From assembly GCA_013322215.1 (NCBI GenBank), contig JAAMEZ010000006.1, forward strand, positions 186,001 through 250,000: a stretch of DNA of 64,000 bases, in the 5' to 3' direction. The notes under the pieces are model-generated. The model saw only the letters and a list, made by a program, of their open reading frames with translations, was not told where the DNA came from and ran no database searches. Origin of the DNA: Martinezella rhizogenes (GTDB taxonomy: Bacteria; Pseudomonadota; Alphaproteobacteria; Rhizobiales; Rhizobiaceae). Below, piece by piece: positions 26,572 to 35,165 of the stretch (position 1 is its first letter; the number at the start of each line of letters is the position of its first letter). Both the position numbers and the translations under genes were made by a program.

Positions 26572-27777
26572 ATGAACAAGAAGCTCCCGGTCACCGTCCT
26601 CTCCGGTTTTCTCGGCGCCGGCAAGACGACACTACTCAACCATATCCTCAACAATCGAGAAGGTCTGCGCGTTGCCGTGATCGTCAACGATATGAGCGAA
26701 GTGAACATCGATGCGGCGCTGGTGCGCGACGGAGGCGCCAATCTCTCCCGCACGGAGGAGCAGCTAGTAGAGATGACCAATGGCTGCATCTGTTGCACGC
26801 TGCGCGACGACCTGCTGAAGGAAGTCCGGCAACTCGCAGAGCAGGATCGTTTCGACTACCTGCTGATCGAATCGACCGGCATCGCCGAGCCCTTGCCCGT
26901 CGCCACCACTTTCGAGTTCCGCGATGACGGCGGCAGCAGCCTTTCGGATGTCTCCCGGCTCGATACGATGGTGACCGTGGTGGACGCAGCCAACCTTCTT
27001 GCCGACTATGGGTCGACGGATTTTCTTGCCGATCGCGGAGAAACTGCTGGCGATGGCGACAACAGGACCATAGTCGACCTGCTGGTTGAGCAGATCGAAT
27101 TTGCCGACGTCGTCATTCTGAACAAGGTCGGCTCGGCGACGGCTGAGCAACGCGACGCAGCTCGCAAGATCATTGTCGGCCTCAATCCCGATGCGCGGCT
27201 CATCGAAGCCGACTTCGGCGCAGTGGAGCCAGCCGAGGTTCTCGGCACCGGTCGTTTCGACATCGATCGCGCCGAAACCCATCCGCTCTGGTACAAGGAA
27301 TTGCACGGCTTCAAGGATCACGTTCCCGAAACCGAGGAATATGGCATCCGCTCCTTCGTCTATCGCGCGAAGAAACCCTTCGATCCACTTAGGTTCCAGG
27401 GCTTTCTCAATCGCTCATGGCCGGGCGTCGTCCGCGCCAAGGGCTTCTTCTGGCTCGCCACTCGACCCTATTACGTCGGGGAGATGAGCCAGGCCGGCGC
27501 GCTTGTCCGCACGAGCAAGATGGGTCTCTGGTGGGCAGCCGTTCCCCAGGACCAATGGCCGCGCGATCCGGGCTTCAAGCGCGCTCTGGCGCCCTACCTC
27601 GACCCGATCTGGGGTGACCGCCGCCAGGAGCTGGTGTTCATCGGCGCCGATCCGATGAGCGAGCAGCAGATCACGGCAGAATTGGATGCCTGCCTGGTCG
27701 AGGCTGACCGCTTCACGCCGGAACGTTGGCGAGATCTGCCCGATCCATTCGCCAGCTGGAACAGACCGACAGCATGA
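26572..27777 (+). CDS. CobW/COG0523-family GTPase, putative zinc metallochaperone
   Basis: 401 residues from the ATG at 26572; AAGAGG lies 6 bases upstream. G3E GTPase features: Walker [10 protein letters not shown] (12-20), the metal-binding motif GCICC (71-75), IESTGIAEP for motif G3, and base-recognition LNKVG. The C-terminal CobW_C domain is present ([19 protein letters not shown]). This sub-branch, with a Zur box, corresponds to ZigA/YciC/ZagA proteins that deliver zinc to client enzymes during starvation; it is distinct from the cobalamin CobW at 48559. Clients are unknown. Its stop overlaps the start of a small Cys-rich ORF. Confidence 0.92.
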   Translation: MNKKLPVTVLSGFLGAGKTTLLNHILNNREGLRVAVIVNDMSEVNIDAALVRDGGANLSRTEEQLVEMTNGCICCTLRDDLLKEVRQLAEQDRFDYLLIESTGIAEPLPVATTFEFRDDGGSSLSDVSRLDTMVTVVDAANLLADYGSTDFLADRGETAGDGDNRTIVDLLVEQIEFADVVILNKVGSATAEQRDAARKIIVGLNPDARLIEADFGAVEPAEVLGTGRFDIDRAETHPLWYKELHGFKDHVPETEEYGIRSFVYRAKKPFDPLRFQGFLNRSWPGVVRAKGFFWLATRPYYVGEMSQAGALVRTSKMGLWWAAVPQDQWPRDPGFKRALAPYLDPIWGDRRQELVFIGADPMSEQQITAELDACLVEADRFTPERWRDLPDPFASWNRPTA

Positions 27778-27956
27778 AAAAGCCGAAGGTAATCAGATTC
27801 CGCTGTCATTGCTTCGAATGCAGCACCGATAACGAACAGTCGGACGATAGATCCCGGTTCGATGCGGTCGAAACGGATCGAGACAGCGCAAAATCAGGCG
27901 AAGCCGACCTTCACCCAATGTCCGATATGATTGGAAAACTGCTATTTGGGGCCTGA
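27774..27956 (+). CDS. Small CHCxxC ORF coupled to the zinc GTPase gene
   Basis: 60 residues. The ATG overlaps the GTPase stop codon (ATGA), the same coupling used by real gene pairs here. Residues 11-16 read CHCFEC, a compact thiol/imidazole cluster able to bind a metal, after a basic start ([10 protein letters not shown]); the rest is acidic and polar ([20 protein letters not shown]) with a short hydrophobic end (MIGKLLFGA). No family was recognised. Its position implies expression under zinc limitation. It could also be a chance ORF; coding status is moderately supported only. Confidence 0.5.
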   Translation: MKKPKVIRFRCHCFECSTDNEQSDDRSRFDAVETDRDSAKSGEADLHPMSDMIGKLLFGA

Positions 27957-27964
27957 ACGCGAGT

Positions 27965-28711
27965 TCAGGCCACCAGCATGCCTGCGGGAACGGCGATGAT
28001 CTCGTGCATCACGAGCAAGGCGCCGATCACTTCCGTTTTGGCGCGCAACGGCGTCATGGTGCAGTGAAATACCTTGCCGGGTTCGATCTGGCGATAGGAG
28101 GGATAAAGGCACTCCACCTTCTCCCCGGTAAAACAGGCATCGAGCTTCGCCTTCAGGCTGCTTTCGAAATCTTCCGCACCGACGAATTCCGAGATGTGAC
28201 GTCCCACGAGTTCCATCGGCTTCGACTTCAGAAACTCCGCGTTGGCGGCATTGCTGTAGAGGTAGCGATAATCCCGCGTGACGACGGCAACACGATCGGG
28301 GAGGCTGTCGAGGATGACATCATTCAGGACGCTCCCTTCTTCGAAGCCGAACGCATCGTCGCGATCGACCTTCTCGCTTGAAAAGGCCCTAAGAACTTCG
28401 CCCGCCGCTTCGTTGGCGCCGCCGAAATAACGATCGATCAGCACCGAAAGCGATGCAGAATTGCGCATCACTCGCGAGCGATCATCCGATTCTTCCCGGA
28501 TGAGATTGTTCATGAACTGGAGCTGCATGTAAATTTCAAGCAGACTCGTTGCCTTATAGGCCAGAATAGCCGCGATAAGTGGCTCCAATTCGCGATCAAG
28601 TGAAGCTACAAGCTCATCATCGCCAAGTTTTATCGCACGCTGAATCTGATTACATTTCGTGGAGAAGGCATGAAAGAGTGCCAGCAAAATTGCCCTCCTG
28701 TCCCAGAACAT
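27965..28711 (-). CDS. PAS-domain protein without an obvious output domain
   Basis: 248 residues. The N-terminal half (1-120) is helical (LDRELEPLIAAILAYKATSLLEIYMQLQ) without a recognised domain. A PAS fold occupies about 125-240: VILDSLPDRVAVVTRDYRYLYSNAANAEFL, ELVGRHISEFVG and FHCTMTPLRAKTEVIGALLVMHEI. No histidine kinase, GGDEF, EAL or DNA-binding domain follows, so it would signal through protein contacts. It is convergent with the zinc GTPase operon and has a 248-bp upstream gap in which nothing else was seen. Confidence 0.8.
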   Translation of the reverse strand: MFWDRRAILLALFHAFSTKCNQIQRAIKLGDDELVASLDRELEPLIAAILAYKATSLLEIYMQLQFMNNLIREESDDRSRVMRNSASLSVLIDRYFGGANEAAGEVLRAFSSEKVDRDDAFGFEEGSVLNDVILDSLPDRVAVVTRDYRYLYSNAANAEFLKSKPMELVGRHISEFVGAEDFESSLKAKLDACFTGEKVECLYPSYRQIEPGKVFHCTMTPLRAKTEVIGALLVMHEIIAVPAGMLVA

Positions 28712-28959
28712 AACAGGACGCAGGGGCCTCGTTTCCCGGCGTTGCCATGCCCAAGGATATTCAGCTTGGTGTCCGCTTTCTCACCAAACTTTCTGTATTG
28801 TGAATTAACATGACTTACCCCCACTTTCAATCCAGATGAGCGGAAGTTCTCGGGAAAGGAGAACTTTCTGAAATGCAAGGCTTACTGGGCGTAATGACTG
28901 CATGAAGACCGGATGCAAATATACATGCAGAACTGTCTGTAACGCGCCGAAATGGATGC

Positions 28960-29901
28960 CTAGAAAACGCTCTTCTTGATATTCCAGCGGTCATGATACC
29001 AGAGCCACTGTTCGGGGTTTTCCCGCACCCAGCTCTCGACCTTGTCGTTCAGCATCTGTGCCGTTGCGGTCAGATCGAGACCGCCGGCTTCGTTGCGCGG
29101 CATTTCGAGCTTCGGCTCGATCTCCAGCCGGTAGCGATTGTTCGGTAGGCGGATGCAGCGGGCAGGATAGACTTCGCAATTGAATTGACGCACGAGCTTC
29201 GGCAGCAGCGGATTCGTCTTCACGTCCCTGCCGAAGAACAAAGTCTTCAAACCCTTACGGAATTTCTGGTCGACCAGCACGCCGACGCCGCGACCTGCCT
29301 CCAGCTCGCGCGCCAGGCTGAACGACGAGCCGGCATGGGAGGGCACGAGATTGCCCATGCGCTTGGCGCGAAAGTCGAAAACCTTCTGAGCGACATAGGG
29401 ATTGTTCGGCGGGCGAAAGAGCACCGTCACCTTCAGGCCGAAGGCGGCGCCGGCAACCGGCAGCAGCTCGAAATTACCGGTATGCCCGGTAAAGACGATG
29501 AAGGGCCGTGGATTGTCCCTGAGGTCAAGGAAGAGCGGGATGCCCGAAACTTCGATGCGGCCCGGCTTGTCGCTATGGGGATCGAAGTCGAAAAGCCGGT
29601 CGAGAAAGACGTATTCCGCCGCCAGCCGGCCCATATTGCCCCAGCTTGCGCGCGCAATTTCCTCGATCTCCGCCTCGCTCTTTTCCGGAAAGGCATTGCG
29701 CAGATTGGTCAGCATCAATTGATGCCGGCGCATGCGCGGACCGATCTTTCGGGTCAGCCGATCGGCAAAATTGATGCCCGCATCAACCGGAAACAGCTTC
29801 AGAAAATTCAGAAATCCGAAAATGATCTGCGCCACCAGCCACTGCCGGAAATTTCTGAGCGCAAGGACGATCCGGGTGATGAAGAGCTTCACGCGGCTCA
29901 A
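28960..29901 (-). CDS. lpxXL: Lipid A very-long-chain fatty acid acyltransferase (LpxL/HtrB family)
   Basis: 313 residues. A lysophospholipid acyltransferase-type enzyme with one N-terminal hydrophobic region (LVAQIIFGFLNFLKLFP) and the catalytic HX4E motif in FTGHTGNFELLPV; further family blocks are GVLVDQKFRKGLKTLFFGR and PARCIRLPNNRYRLEIEP. As the last gene of the acpXL locus it should transfer 27-hydroxyoctacosanoate from AcpXL to lipid A at the inner membrane. The gene name rests on locus context. It overlaps the dehydrogenase gene by 4 bp. Confidence 0.9.
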   Translation of the reverse strand: MSRVKLFITRIVLALRNFRQWLVAQIIFGFLNFLKLFPVDAGINFADRLTRKIGPRMRRHQLMLTNLRNAFPEKSEAEIEEIARASWGNMGRLAAEYVFLDRLFDFDPHSDKPGRIEVSGIPLFLDLRDNPRPFIVFTGHTGNFELLPVAGAAFGLKVTVLFRPPNNPYVAQKVFDFRAKRMGNLVPSHAGSSFSLARELEAGRGVGVLVDQKFRKGLKTLFFGRDVKTNPLLPKLVRQFNCEVYPARCIRLPNNRYRLEIEPKLEMPRNEAGGLDLTATAQMLNDKVESWVRENPEQWLWYHDRWNIKKSVF

Positions 29902-30926
29902 TCCATCTTCAGGATGATCTTGCCGAAGATCTGACGCGATTCCATCCGTTCCAGCGCCCGATCGATGTCATTGAAGCCGACTTCGGTATCGATGACCGGA
30001 TGTACCAGGCCACGTGCCATCTTCTGCATCGCATTGGCCATGTTCTCCATGCGGCAGCCGAAGGAGCCGAGCAGCTTCAGCTGCTGCTGGAACAGCATCA
30101 TCAGGTTCATTTCGGTCGAAACGCCTGAGGTCGAACCACAAGTGACGAGACGGCCGCCACGCTTCATGCAGAGCATGGAGCCGGCCCAGGTATCCTTGCC
30201 GACATGCTCGAAAACGACGTCGACGCCCTTCTTCTTCGTCAGCTTACGCACGACACCCTCGAAGCGGTCCGTGCGATAGTTGATGACGTGATCGGCACCC
30301 AGCGCCTTGGCCTTCTCGATCTTGTCGTCAGAGCCGACCGTGGTAATGACGGTGCAGCCGATCTTCTTAGCAAGCTGGATGGCAGCCGTGCCAATGCCTG
30401 AACCGCCGGCATGAACGAGGATCGTCTCGCCGGGTTCGAGCTTGGCATTGTCGAACAGCATGTGCTCGACCGTGCCGAAGGTAACAGGCGCAAGAGCAGC
30501 ACCGATCGCGTCGACGCCGGGAGGGGCCGGAACCAGCAAGCGAGCCGGCAGCTTGACCTTCTCCTGCGCGAAGCCATCGAGATGGAAGCCGTGCACGCCG
30601 CCGACATGTTCGCATAGATTGTCGCGTCCCTCGCGGCAATGGCGGCAGAGACCGCAAGTGCGTGCGCCGTAGATCGACACCAGCTGACCCGGCAGGACAT
30701 TGGCGACGCCCGGGCCGATCGCCTCGACCACGCCGGCAGCTTCCGCGCCGATGACCAGCGGCATCTTGCGCTTGGCGAACGCCATGCCGCGCCAGCCCCA
30801 GACGTCAATGTGATTGAGAGCGACGGCCTTGACGCGCAAAGTCACCTCACCGGCACCCGGCGCCTCCGGCTCCGGCAGATCGGTGATCTCAAGTTTGCGG
30901 TCGTCGATCAGTTGCAAAGCACGCAT
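29898..30926 (-). CDS. Zinc-binding alcohol dehydrogenase-like protein of the VLCFA locus
   Basis: 342 residues. Medium-chain dehydrogenase/reductase with the structural zinc lobe CGLCRHCREGRDNLC (four Cys), GroES domain (NHIDVWGWRGM; GAEAAGVVEAIGPGV) and the nucleotide-binding VHAGGSGIGTAAIQLA. The position of the catalytic Cys (ALNHIDVWGWRG) is replaced, so it may be a reductase like enoyl reductases rather than a zinc alcohol dehydrogenase. It lies between fabF and lpxXL, where it could provide a reductive step in synthesis of the 28-carbon hydroxy acid; this is inferred from location. Confidence 0.87.
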   Translation of the reverse strand: MRALQLIDDRKLEITDLPEPEAPGAGEVTLRVKAVALNHIDVWGWRGMAFAKRKMPLVIGAEAAGVVEAIGPGVANVLPGQLVSIYGARTCGLCRHCREGRDNLCEHVGGVHGFHLDGFAQEKVKLPARLLVPAPPGVDAIGAALAPVTFGTVEHMLFDNAKLEPGETILVHAGGSGIGTAAIQLAKKIGCTVITTVGSDDKIEKAKALGADHVINYRTDRFEGVVRKLTKKKGVDVVFEHVGKDTWAGSMLCMKRGGRLVTCGSTSGVSTEMNLMMLFQQQLKLLGSFGCRMENMANAMQKMARGLVHPVIDTEVGFNDIDRALERMESRQIFGKIILKMD

Positions 30927-30980
30927 GGCAAAGTCCCTCGCCTCTCGGGCGCAGTTAGTATCTGTTATTCAAAGGTCCGA

Positions 30981-32261
30981 TTAAGCCGGTTCAAGCGCCA
31001 TGACAAGGCTGGCGTTCTGACCACCGAACCCGAAAGAGTTCGAAAGAACGGCATTCACCTGCTTTTCACGCTTCTTGTTCGGCACCACGTCGAGGTCGAT
31101 CGACGGATCGGGGTTGTTGTAGTTGATGGTCGGCGGCAGCGTGCCGGTCAGCATGGTCTGCAGCGAGAACACTGCCTCGACCGCGCCCGCCGCTGTCAGC
31201 GTATGGCCGATCATCGACTTGTTCGACGAGACCGGAATGCTCGGAAGCCGCTCGCCGAAGACGGCGGACATGGCGCCATATTCCATCTTGTCGTTTTCCG
31301 GAGTCGAGGTGCCGTGAGCATTGATATAGCCGATATCGGTCTCCGCCATGCCGGCATCGGCCAATGCGGCACGGATCGTCGCGATCGCCGGGCCGCCGTC
31401 GGGCGAAGAACGGGTGCGATGGAAGGAATCGGCCTTGTCGCCGGCGCCCTTCATGATGCCGAGGATCTTCGCGCCGCGCGCAACAGCCGCCTCGAGCGAT
31501 TCCAGCACCAGCGTCGCAGCACCTTCGGCGATGACGAAACCGTCACGATCCTTGCTGAACGGCTTGGACGCCTTGGTCGGCGGATCGTTCTGCGTCGACA
31601 GCGCCGACAACAGCGAGAAGCGGATCAGTGCTTCGGCGCTCAGCGAGCCGTCGGTCGCAACGGTCAGCGCCCGCGTGGTGCGGCCCTGGCGGATTGCCTC
31701 GATGCCGAGTTGGATCGCGGTTACGCCCGATGCACAGGCCGTCGACAGCGTTACCGGCAGCCCGCGGGTGCCGAAACGGTCGGCAAGACGCTCGGAAATG
31801 GCGCCGAAAAGAGCGGCTTCGTGGAAAGCGGGATCCGGGCGCTGGCGCATGGCGGCGAGGAACCGCTCATAGGCATCGCCATCATGATCCGCCGGAGGAG
31901 AGCGGTCGGCCAATTCGAAGCGGGCGCTCCATTCTGGTTCGATCGGTGGCGCGGCCAGGAAGAGCGGCGCGTCGAAATCACCGGAAATGCCGGCCTGAGC
32001 CAAAGCTTCGATGGTCGTTTCGCGGGCAAAAGCGTAGGAGCGCTCGACAGCGTTCGGAACGGGAATATCGATGAAATCCACAGTGCCGGCGATGCGTGTC
32101 GAAAGCCCGTCCGTCGGGAAGCGCGTGATGCCGTGAATGCCCGACGTGCCCGAAGACAGCGCATTCCAGTTATCCTGCAGGCCCTGCCCCAGCGACGTGA
32201 TGATCCCCATGCCGGTGACGGCGACGATCGGACGTCCGAGATGATCCTTGTAAGCGGTCAT
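30981..32261 (-). CDS. Beta-ketoacyl-ACP synthase of the VLCFA locus (complete catalytic triad)
   Basis: 426 residues from the ATG at 32261. A FabF/KASII-type condensing enzyme with all catalytic residues: Cys 176 in STACASG, His in NAHGTSTPEND and His in NKSMIGHTLTAAG. Gatekeeper glycine region SNSFGFGGQN is present at the C-terminus. It should elongate acyl chains on AcpXL toward C28. The frame is open 18 codons upstream into the neighbouring gene; the ATG chosen lies ten bases after the upstream stop. Its partner gene upstream encodes a related protein lacking the Cys. Confidence 0.93.
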   Translation of the reverse strand: MTAYKDHLGRPIVAVTGMGIITSLGQGLQDNWNALSSGTSGIHGITRFPTDGLSTRIAGTVDFIDIPVPNAVERSYAFARETTIEALAQAGISGDFDAPLFLAAPPIEPEWSARFELADRSPPADHDGDAYERFLAAMRQRPDPAFHEAALFGAISERLADRFGTRGLPVTLSTACASGVTAIQLGIEAIRQGRTTRALTVATDGSLSAEALIRFSLLSALSTQNDPPTKASKPFSKDRDGFVIAEGAATLVLESLEAAVARGAKILGIMKGAGDKADSFHRTRSSPDGGPAIATIRAALADAGMAETDIGYINAHGTSTPENDKMEYGAMSAVFGERLPSIPVSSNKSMIGHTLTAAGAVEAVFSLQTMLTGTLPPTINYNNPDPSIDLDVVPNKKREKQVNAVLSNSFGFGGQNASLVMALEPA

Positions 32262-32271
32262 GTCCTGTTCC

Positions 32272-33477
32272 TCACGCTTCAGCTGATAGTACGGCGATGC
32301 CTTCACCGCGCGCATGGCCGACAGTCGTGACTACGGCCTTGCGGGCACCCGTCGCCATCGGCTTTTCATGTGCGGCATCGAAAGGCGGCACCTTGGCCTG
32401 ATTGGCCACAGCGAGTGCTGCAAAGGCAAGCCCGAGCGGGAATTGGCTTTCCAGTCCATGGCCGGAAACACCGGAATAGGCGCGAATGGCCGAGCCCGGA
32501 AGCTGCGCTTCGAGTACCGCCTTTTCGCGTTGAGCAAGATCGGAGATCGCCGACGTGCCGGAGAAAACAATGGTCGTCTCGCCTGCCCCTTGCTTGGCAG
32601 GCGCGAGCATGCGCTCCAGCCGCGCTTCGAACTTGCCCTCGTCGCGCCGGCCGCGATCGCCCTCGACCGCATCGATGGTCGCATAGATATGCGCGCCGCG
32701 ACCTTCGGCATGCGCACGCGATTCAAGAACGAGGAAGGCGCTCAGCGATCCCATGATCATGCCGCCGCCGTCTTGCGGCTTGCGCGACCAGATTGGATGC
32801 CAGTCGCCGATTGCATGCGCGTTGATCGATTCGATCAGCAGGATCATGTCGAGCCGCTCGGCGGAAAATGCGCCGCCTACCAGGGCATGGCTCGACTCGC
32901 CCGACTTGATGCGATGGAACGCTGTTTCGACGGCGGAAATGCCGGAGGCTTCTTCGCCCATGAAGGTGCGCGACGAACCCGTGACCTTGTGGACGATCGA
33001 AATGTTGCCGGCAAGCAGGTTCGAGAGCTGCGCCAGGAACAGGGTCGGCCGCAATTCGGTGGTGAGCTTCTCGTTCAAGAGCAGCTCACGGTCGTTGCGC
33101 TTGAGGCCTTCGTTGACGATCAGCGTGTCGACATTGGTGTCGCGCTCGCCGCCGCCAGCTGCAACGATCATATCCATGGTGCCGCAGGCTTCCAGATCAT
33201 CCTTGAAGCCGGCATCGTCGAGAGCGAGACCGGCGGTGAAGACGCCGATGCGCTGCCAGTTTTCCATCTGGCGCTGATCGCCGCGCTTCGGAATCTGCTG
33301 CGACCAGTCGATCTCAGGCAGCGGATGCACGGGATAGGGCTTGAATTTCTCGGTTTCGACGATGGTCGGCGGCGCCTTGTCCGCCTTCAGCAGGGCGACA
33401 TGCGCGTCCTTGCCAACACCTTGGCAGGTAACAATGCCAATACCCGTGATGACCACATCATTCTGAGCCTTGCTCAT
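32272..33477 (-). CDS. Ketosynthase-like protein lacking the active-site Cys (chain-length-factor-like)
   Basis: 401 residues, thiolase fold of FabF type. Alignment to the neighbouring synthase shows that the STACASG nucleophile motif is MGEEASG here (Glu at 176 in place of Cys) and the HGTST His motif is SGTSAIS, whereas the second His region is kept as VSGHGLESQFP. The protein cannot perform normal condensation. It may pair with the intact synthase downstream, ten bases away, as chain-length factors do in type II polyketide synthases; this is inference. It is commonly just annotated as a beta-ketoacyl-ACP synthase. Confidence 0.88.
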   Translation of the reverse strand: MSKAQNDVVITGIGIVTCQGVGKDAHVALLKADKAPPTIVETEKFKPYPVHPLPEIDWSQQIPKRGDQRQMENWQRIGVFTAGLALDDAGFKDDLEACGTMDMIVAAGGGERDTNVDTLIVNEGLKRNDRELLLNEKLTTELRPTLFLAQLSNLLAGNISIVHKVTGSSRTFMGEEASGISAVETAFHRIKSGESSHALVGGAFSAERLDMILLIESINAHAIGDWHPIWSRKPQDGGGMIMGSLSAFLVLESRAHAEGRGAHIYATIDAVEGDRGRRDEGKFEARLERMLAPAKQGAGETTIVFSGTSAISDLAQREKAVLEAQLPGSAIRAYSGVSGHGLESQFPLGLAFAALAVANQAKVPPFDAAHEKPMATGARKAVVTTVGHARGEGIAVLSAEA

Positions 33478-33520
33478 TCATCAATCCTCTTCGAATGCGG
33501 CGCCGATCAAGCCGGCAGCA

Positions 33521-33997
33521 TCAACCGTTGGCGGCGATCGCGTCGAGAAGCCCGACCTCGCCTGCCCGCTTACGCACGATATCGCCGAGCGGCACCTCAT
33601 TAAACGGCATGGTGCGCAGCTTCAACTGCGCATCGCAAACCTTCTTTCCGGCAATGGCGATGCGCGCCTTGGTGACGGCGAAGCCCGAGCCCTCATGTTC
33701 CAGATCGGCCTCGATATCGAGTTCGGCTTCCGGCTCCACGAAGGTGCGCATCTTGGCGCCATCGACCGACATCAGAAACGGCATATAGGTAAATTTCGTC
33801 GCCGCAAGCACCAGCATACCCGAGGCCTGCGCCATCGTTTCGATAAGGAGAACGCCAGGAACGAGCGGCATGCCTGGGAAATGGCCTTCGAAGACCGGGC
33901 TTTTCGCCGGAACGACGGAACGAGCCTTCAAATGACCCTTGGACAGATCGACGGACTCGATCCTGTCGATCATCTGGAAATATTCCAGCAGCATCAA
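33521..33997 (-). CDS. fabZ: 3-hydroxyacyl-ACP dehydratase, FabZ-like, of the VLCFA locus
   Basis: 158 residues. Hotdog-fold dehydratase with the helix/active-site motif HFPGMPLVPGVLLIETMAQ, which carries the catalytic His and Glu, and the preceding SVVPAKSPVFEG. It dehydrates 3-hydroxyacyl chains during elongation on AcpXL. It differs from the housekeeping FabZ (HFPGHP...) by Met in place of the second His, in line with a dedicated long-chain enzyme. The symbol is generic; the gene is part of the acpXL operon, 121 bp downstream of acpXL. Confidence 0.9.
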   Translation of the reverse strand: MMLLEYFQMIDRIESVDLSKGHLKARSVVPAKSPVFEGHFPGMPLVPGVLLIETMAQASGMLVLAATKFTYMPFLMSVDGAKMRTFVEPEAELDIEADLEHEGSGFAVTKARIAIAGKKVCDAQLKLRTMPFNEVPLGDIVRKRAGEVGLLDAIAANG

Positions 33998-34118
33998 CGC
34001 CTCCGATCCAACCCGGCAAGGCAGGATGCTGCGGGCGGGATACGCTATTTAAGAATGAAACCGCCCGGCCGCCATATTCAAAGGCGGCTGGGCGTCAAAA
34101 AAAATGCAAGGATGTCGC

Positions 34119-34397
34119 TCAGCCCTTGGCGGCGCGCAACTCATCGATCTTGGCACAGAGATTCTTCAGCACGAAGTACTCTTCGGTCGAGACCTTGCCT
34201 TCGTTGACTTCCTGCGTCCACTGCTCGAGCGGGATCTTGATGCCGAATTCCTTGTCGATCGCGAAAACGATATCCAGGAAGTCCAGGCTGTCGATGCCGA
34301 GGTCGTCGATCGTGTGGCTATCCGGGGTGATCGTGTCACGGTCGATTTCGCTGGTTTCAGCGATGATGTCGGCAACTTTGTCAAATGTAGCAGTCAC
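34119..34397 (-). CDS. acpXL: Acyl carrier protein for very-long-chain fatty acid of lipid A
   Basis: 92 residues from a GTG at 34397, with AAGAGG 8-9 bases upstream; upstream in-frame codons are not ACP-like. The phosphopantetheine site is in [12 protein letters not shown]. AcpXL hallmarks that set it apart from AcpP are the extra-long C-terminal half ([36 protein letters not shown]). It carries the growing 27-hydroxyoctacosanoyl chain and donates it to LpxXL. First gene of the locus acpXL-fabZ-(KS-like)-(KS)-adh-lpxXL. Confidence 0.95.
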   Translation of the reverse strand: MTATFDKVADIIAETSEIDRDTITPDSHTIDDLGIDSLDFLDIVFAIDKEFGIKIPLEQWTQEVNEGKVSTEEYFVLKNLCAKIDELRAAKG

Positions 34398-34619
34398 TGC
34401 CCATACCTCTTGAAATAATAATTCATCCCCCTCATAGGGAAATCCATTCCAAAAGCCAATGGTTTCCACCAGAAACCCCGGCAATTTGGCAAGCCACTGT
34501 TGCGCAAACAGCAAAAATGACAGTTGCGTCACAATGACGAAATTGTGCGCGACATGGACGCGAGATGCGGCAGCATTGCGGCCAAACCGCGATGACGAAG
34601 CACGCCGGTTGGCGAAAGA

Positions 34620-35048
34620 TCACTCGCTGATCACGATACGGGTATTGTGAAGCCCGGCATCCGATGCCATCGCGAAGAAGGTGGCGGCATTGCGGGTATC
34701 GAGCCGCACGCAGCCATGCGATGCCGGCCGGCCGAGTTGCCGCACCTCATAGGTACCGTGAATGGCATAGCCGCCATTGAAGAACACCGCATAAGGCATC
34801 GGCGCATCGTCATATTTCTTCGAGCGGTGATCTTTCGACAGCCACTTGGCCGTGTAGGAGCCGGTCGGCGTCACATAGCCTCTACGCGCCGTCGACACTC
34901 GCCAGCGATACTTCAGAGCTCCATCCTCGGAAACGGTCATTGTTTGCGATCGAAGATCGACCACTGCAACAACAGTTCCGGCATGGGCCGAAACGGTGTG
35001 GAATTGCATGCACAGACATGCCGTTACTGCCAACGCGATACGCTTCAT
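34620..35048 (-). CDS. L,D-transpeptidase (YkuD domain)
   Basis: 142 residues from the ATG at 35048. Signal peptide (ALAVTACLCMQFHTVSAHA) then a compact YkuD domain: VAVVDLRSQTMTV, TPTGSYTAKW, and the catalytic HGTYEVRQLGRPASHGCVRL in which His, the SHGC cysteine and Arg form the active site. It would cross-link peptidoglycan stems (3-3 bonds) or attach proteins to the wall in the periplasm. A short version without a LysM domain. Stands alone between acpXL and cobD. Confidence 0.92.
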   Translation of the reverse strand: MKRIALAVTACLCMQFHTVSAHAGTVVAVVDLRSQTMTVSEDGALKYRWRVSTARRGYVTPTGSYTAKWLSKDHRSKKYDDAPMPYAVFFNGGYAIHGTYEVRQLGRPASHGCVRLDTRNAATFFAMASDAGLHNTRIVISE

Positions 35049-35165
35049 CTTGCCCCTCCGACTGTTTGCTTCCTCTCGAAGCAATTCAGACGATGGGAGA
35101 GTCTATCGCTATGCTGATTATACCAAATTAATACATATAGTGAGCGATTGCTTAATTTGGGGCAC

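Noticed and set aside
30639..32330. 563-codon plus-strand open frame opposite the dehydrogenase and ketosynthase genes
   Set aside because: Antisense of well-recognised enzymes; Arg/His-rich composition typical of shadow frames.
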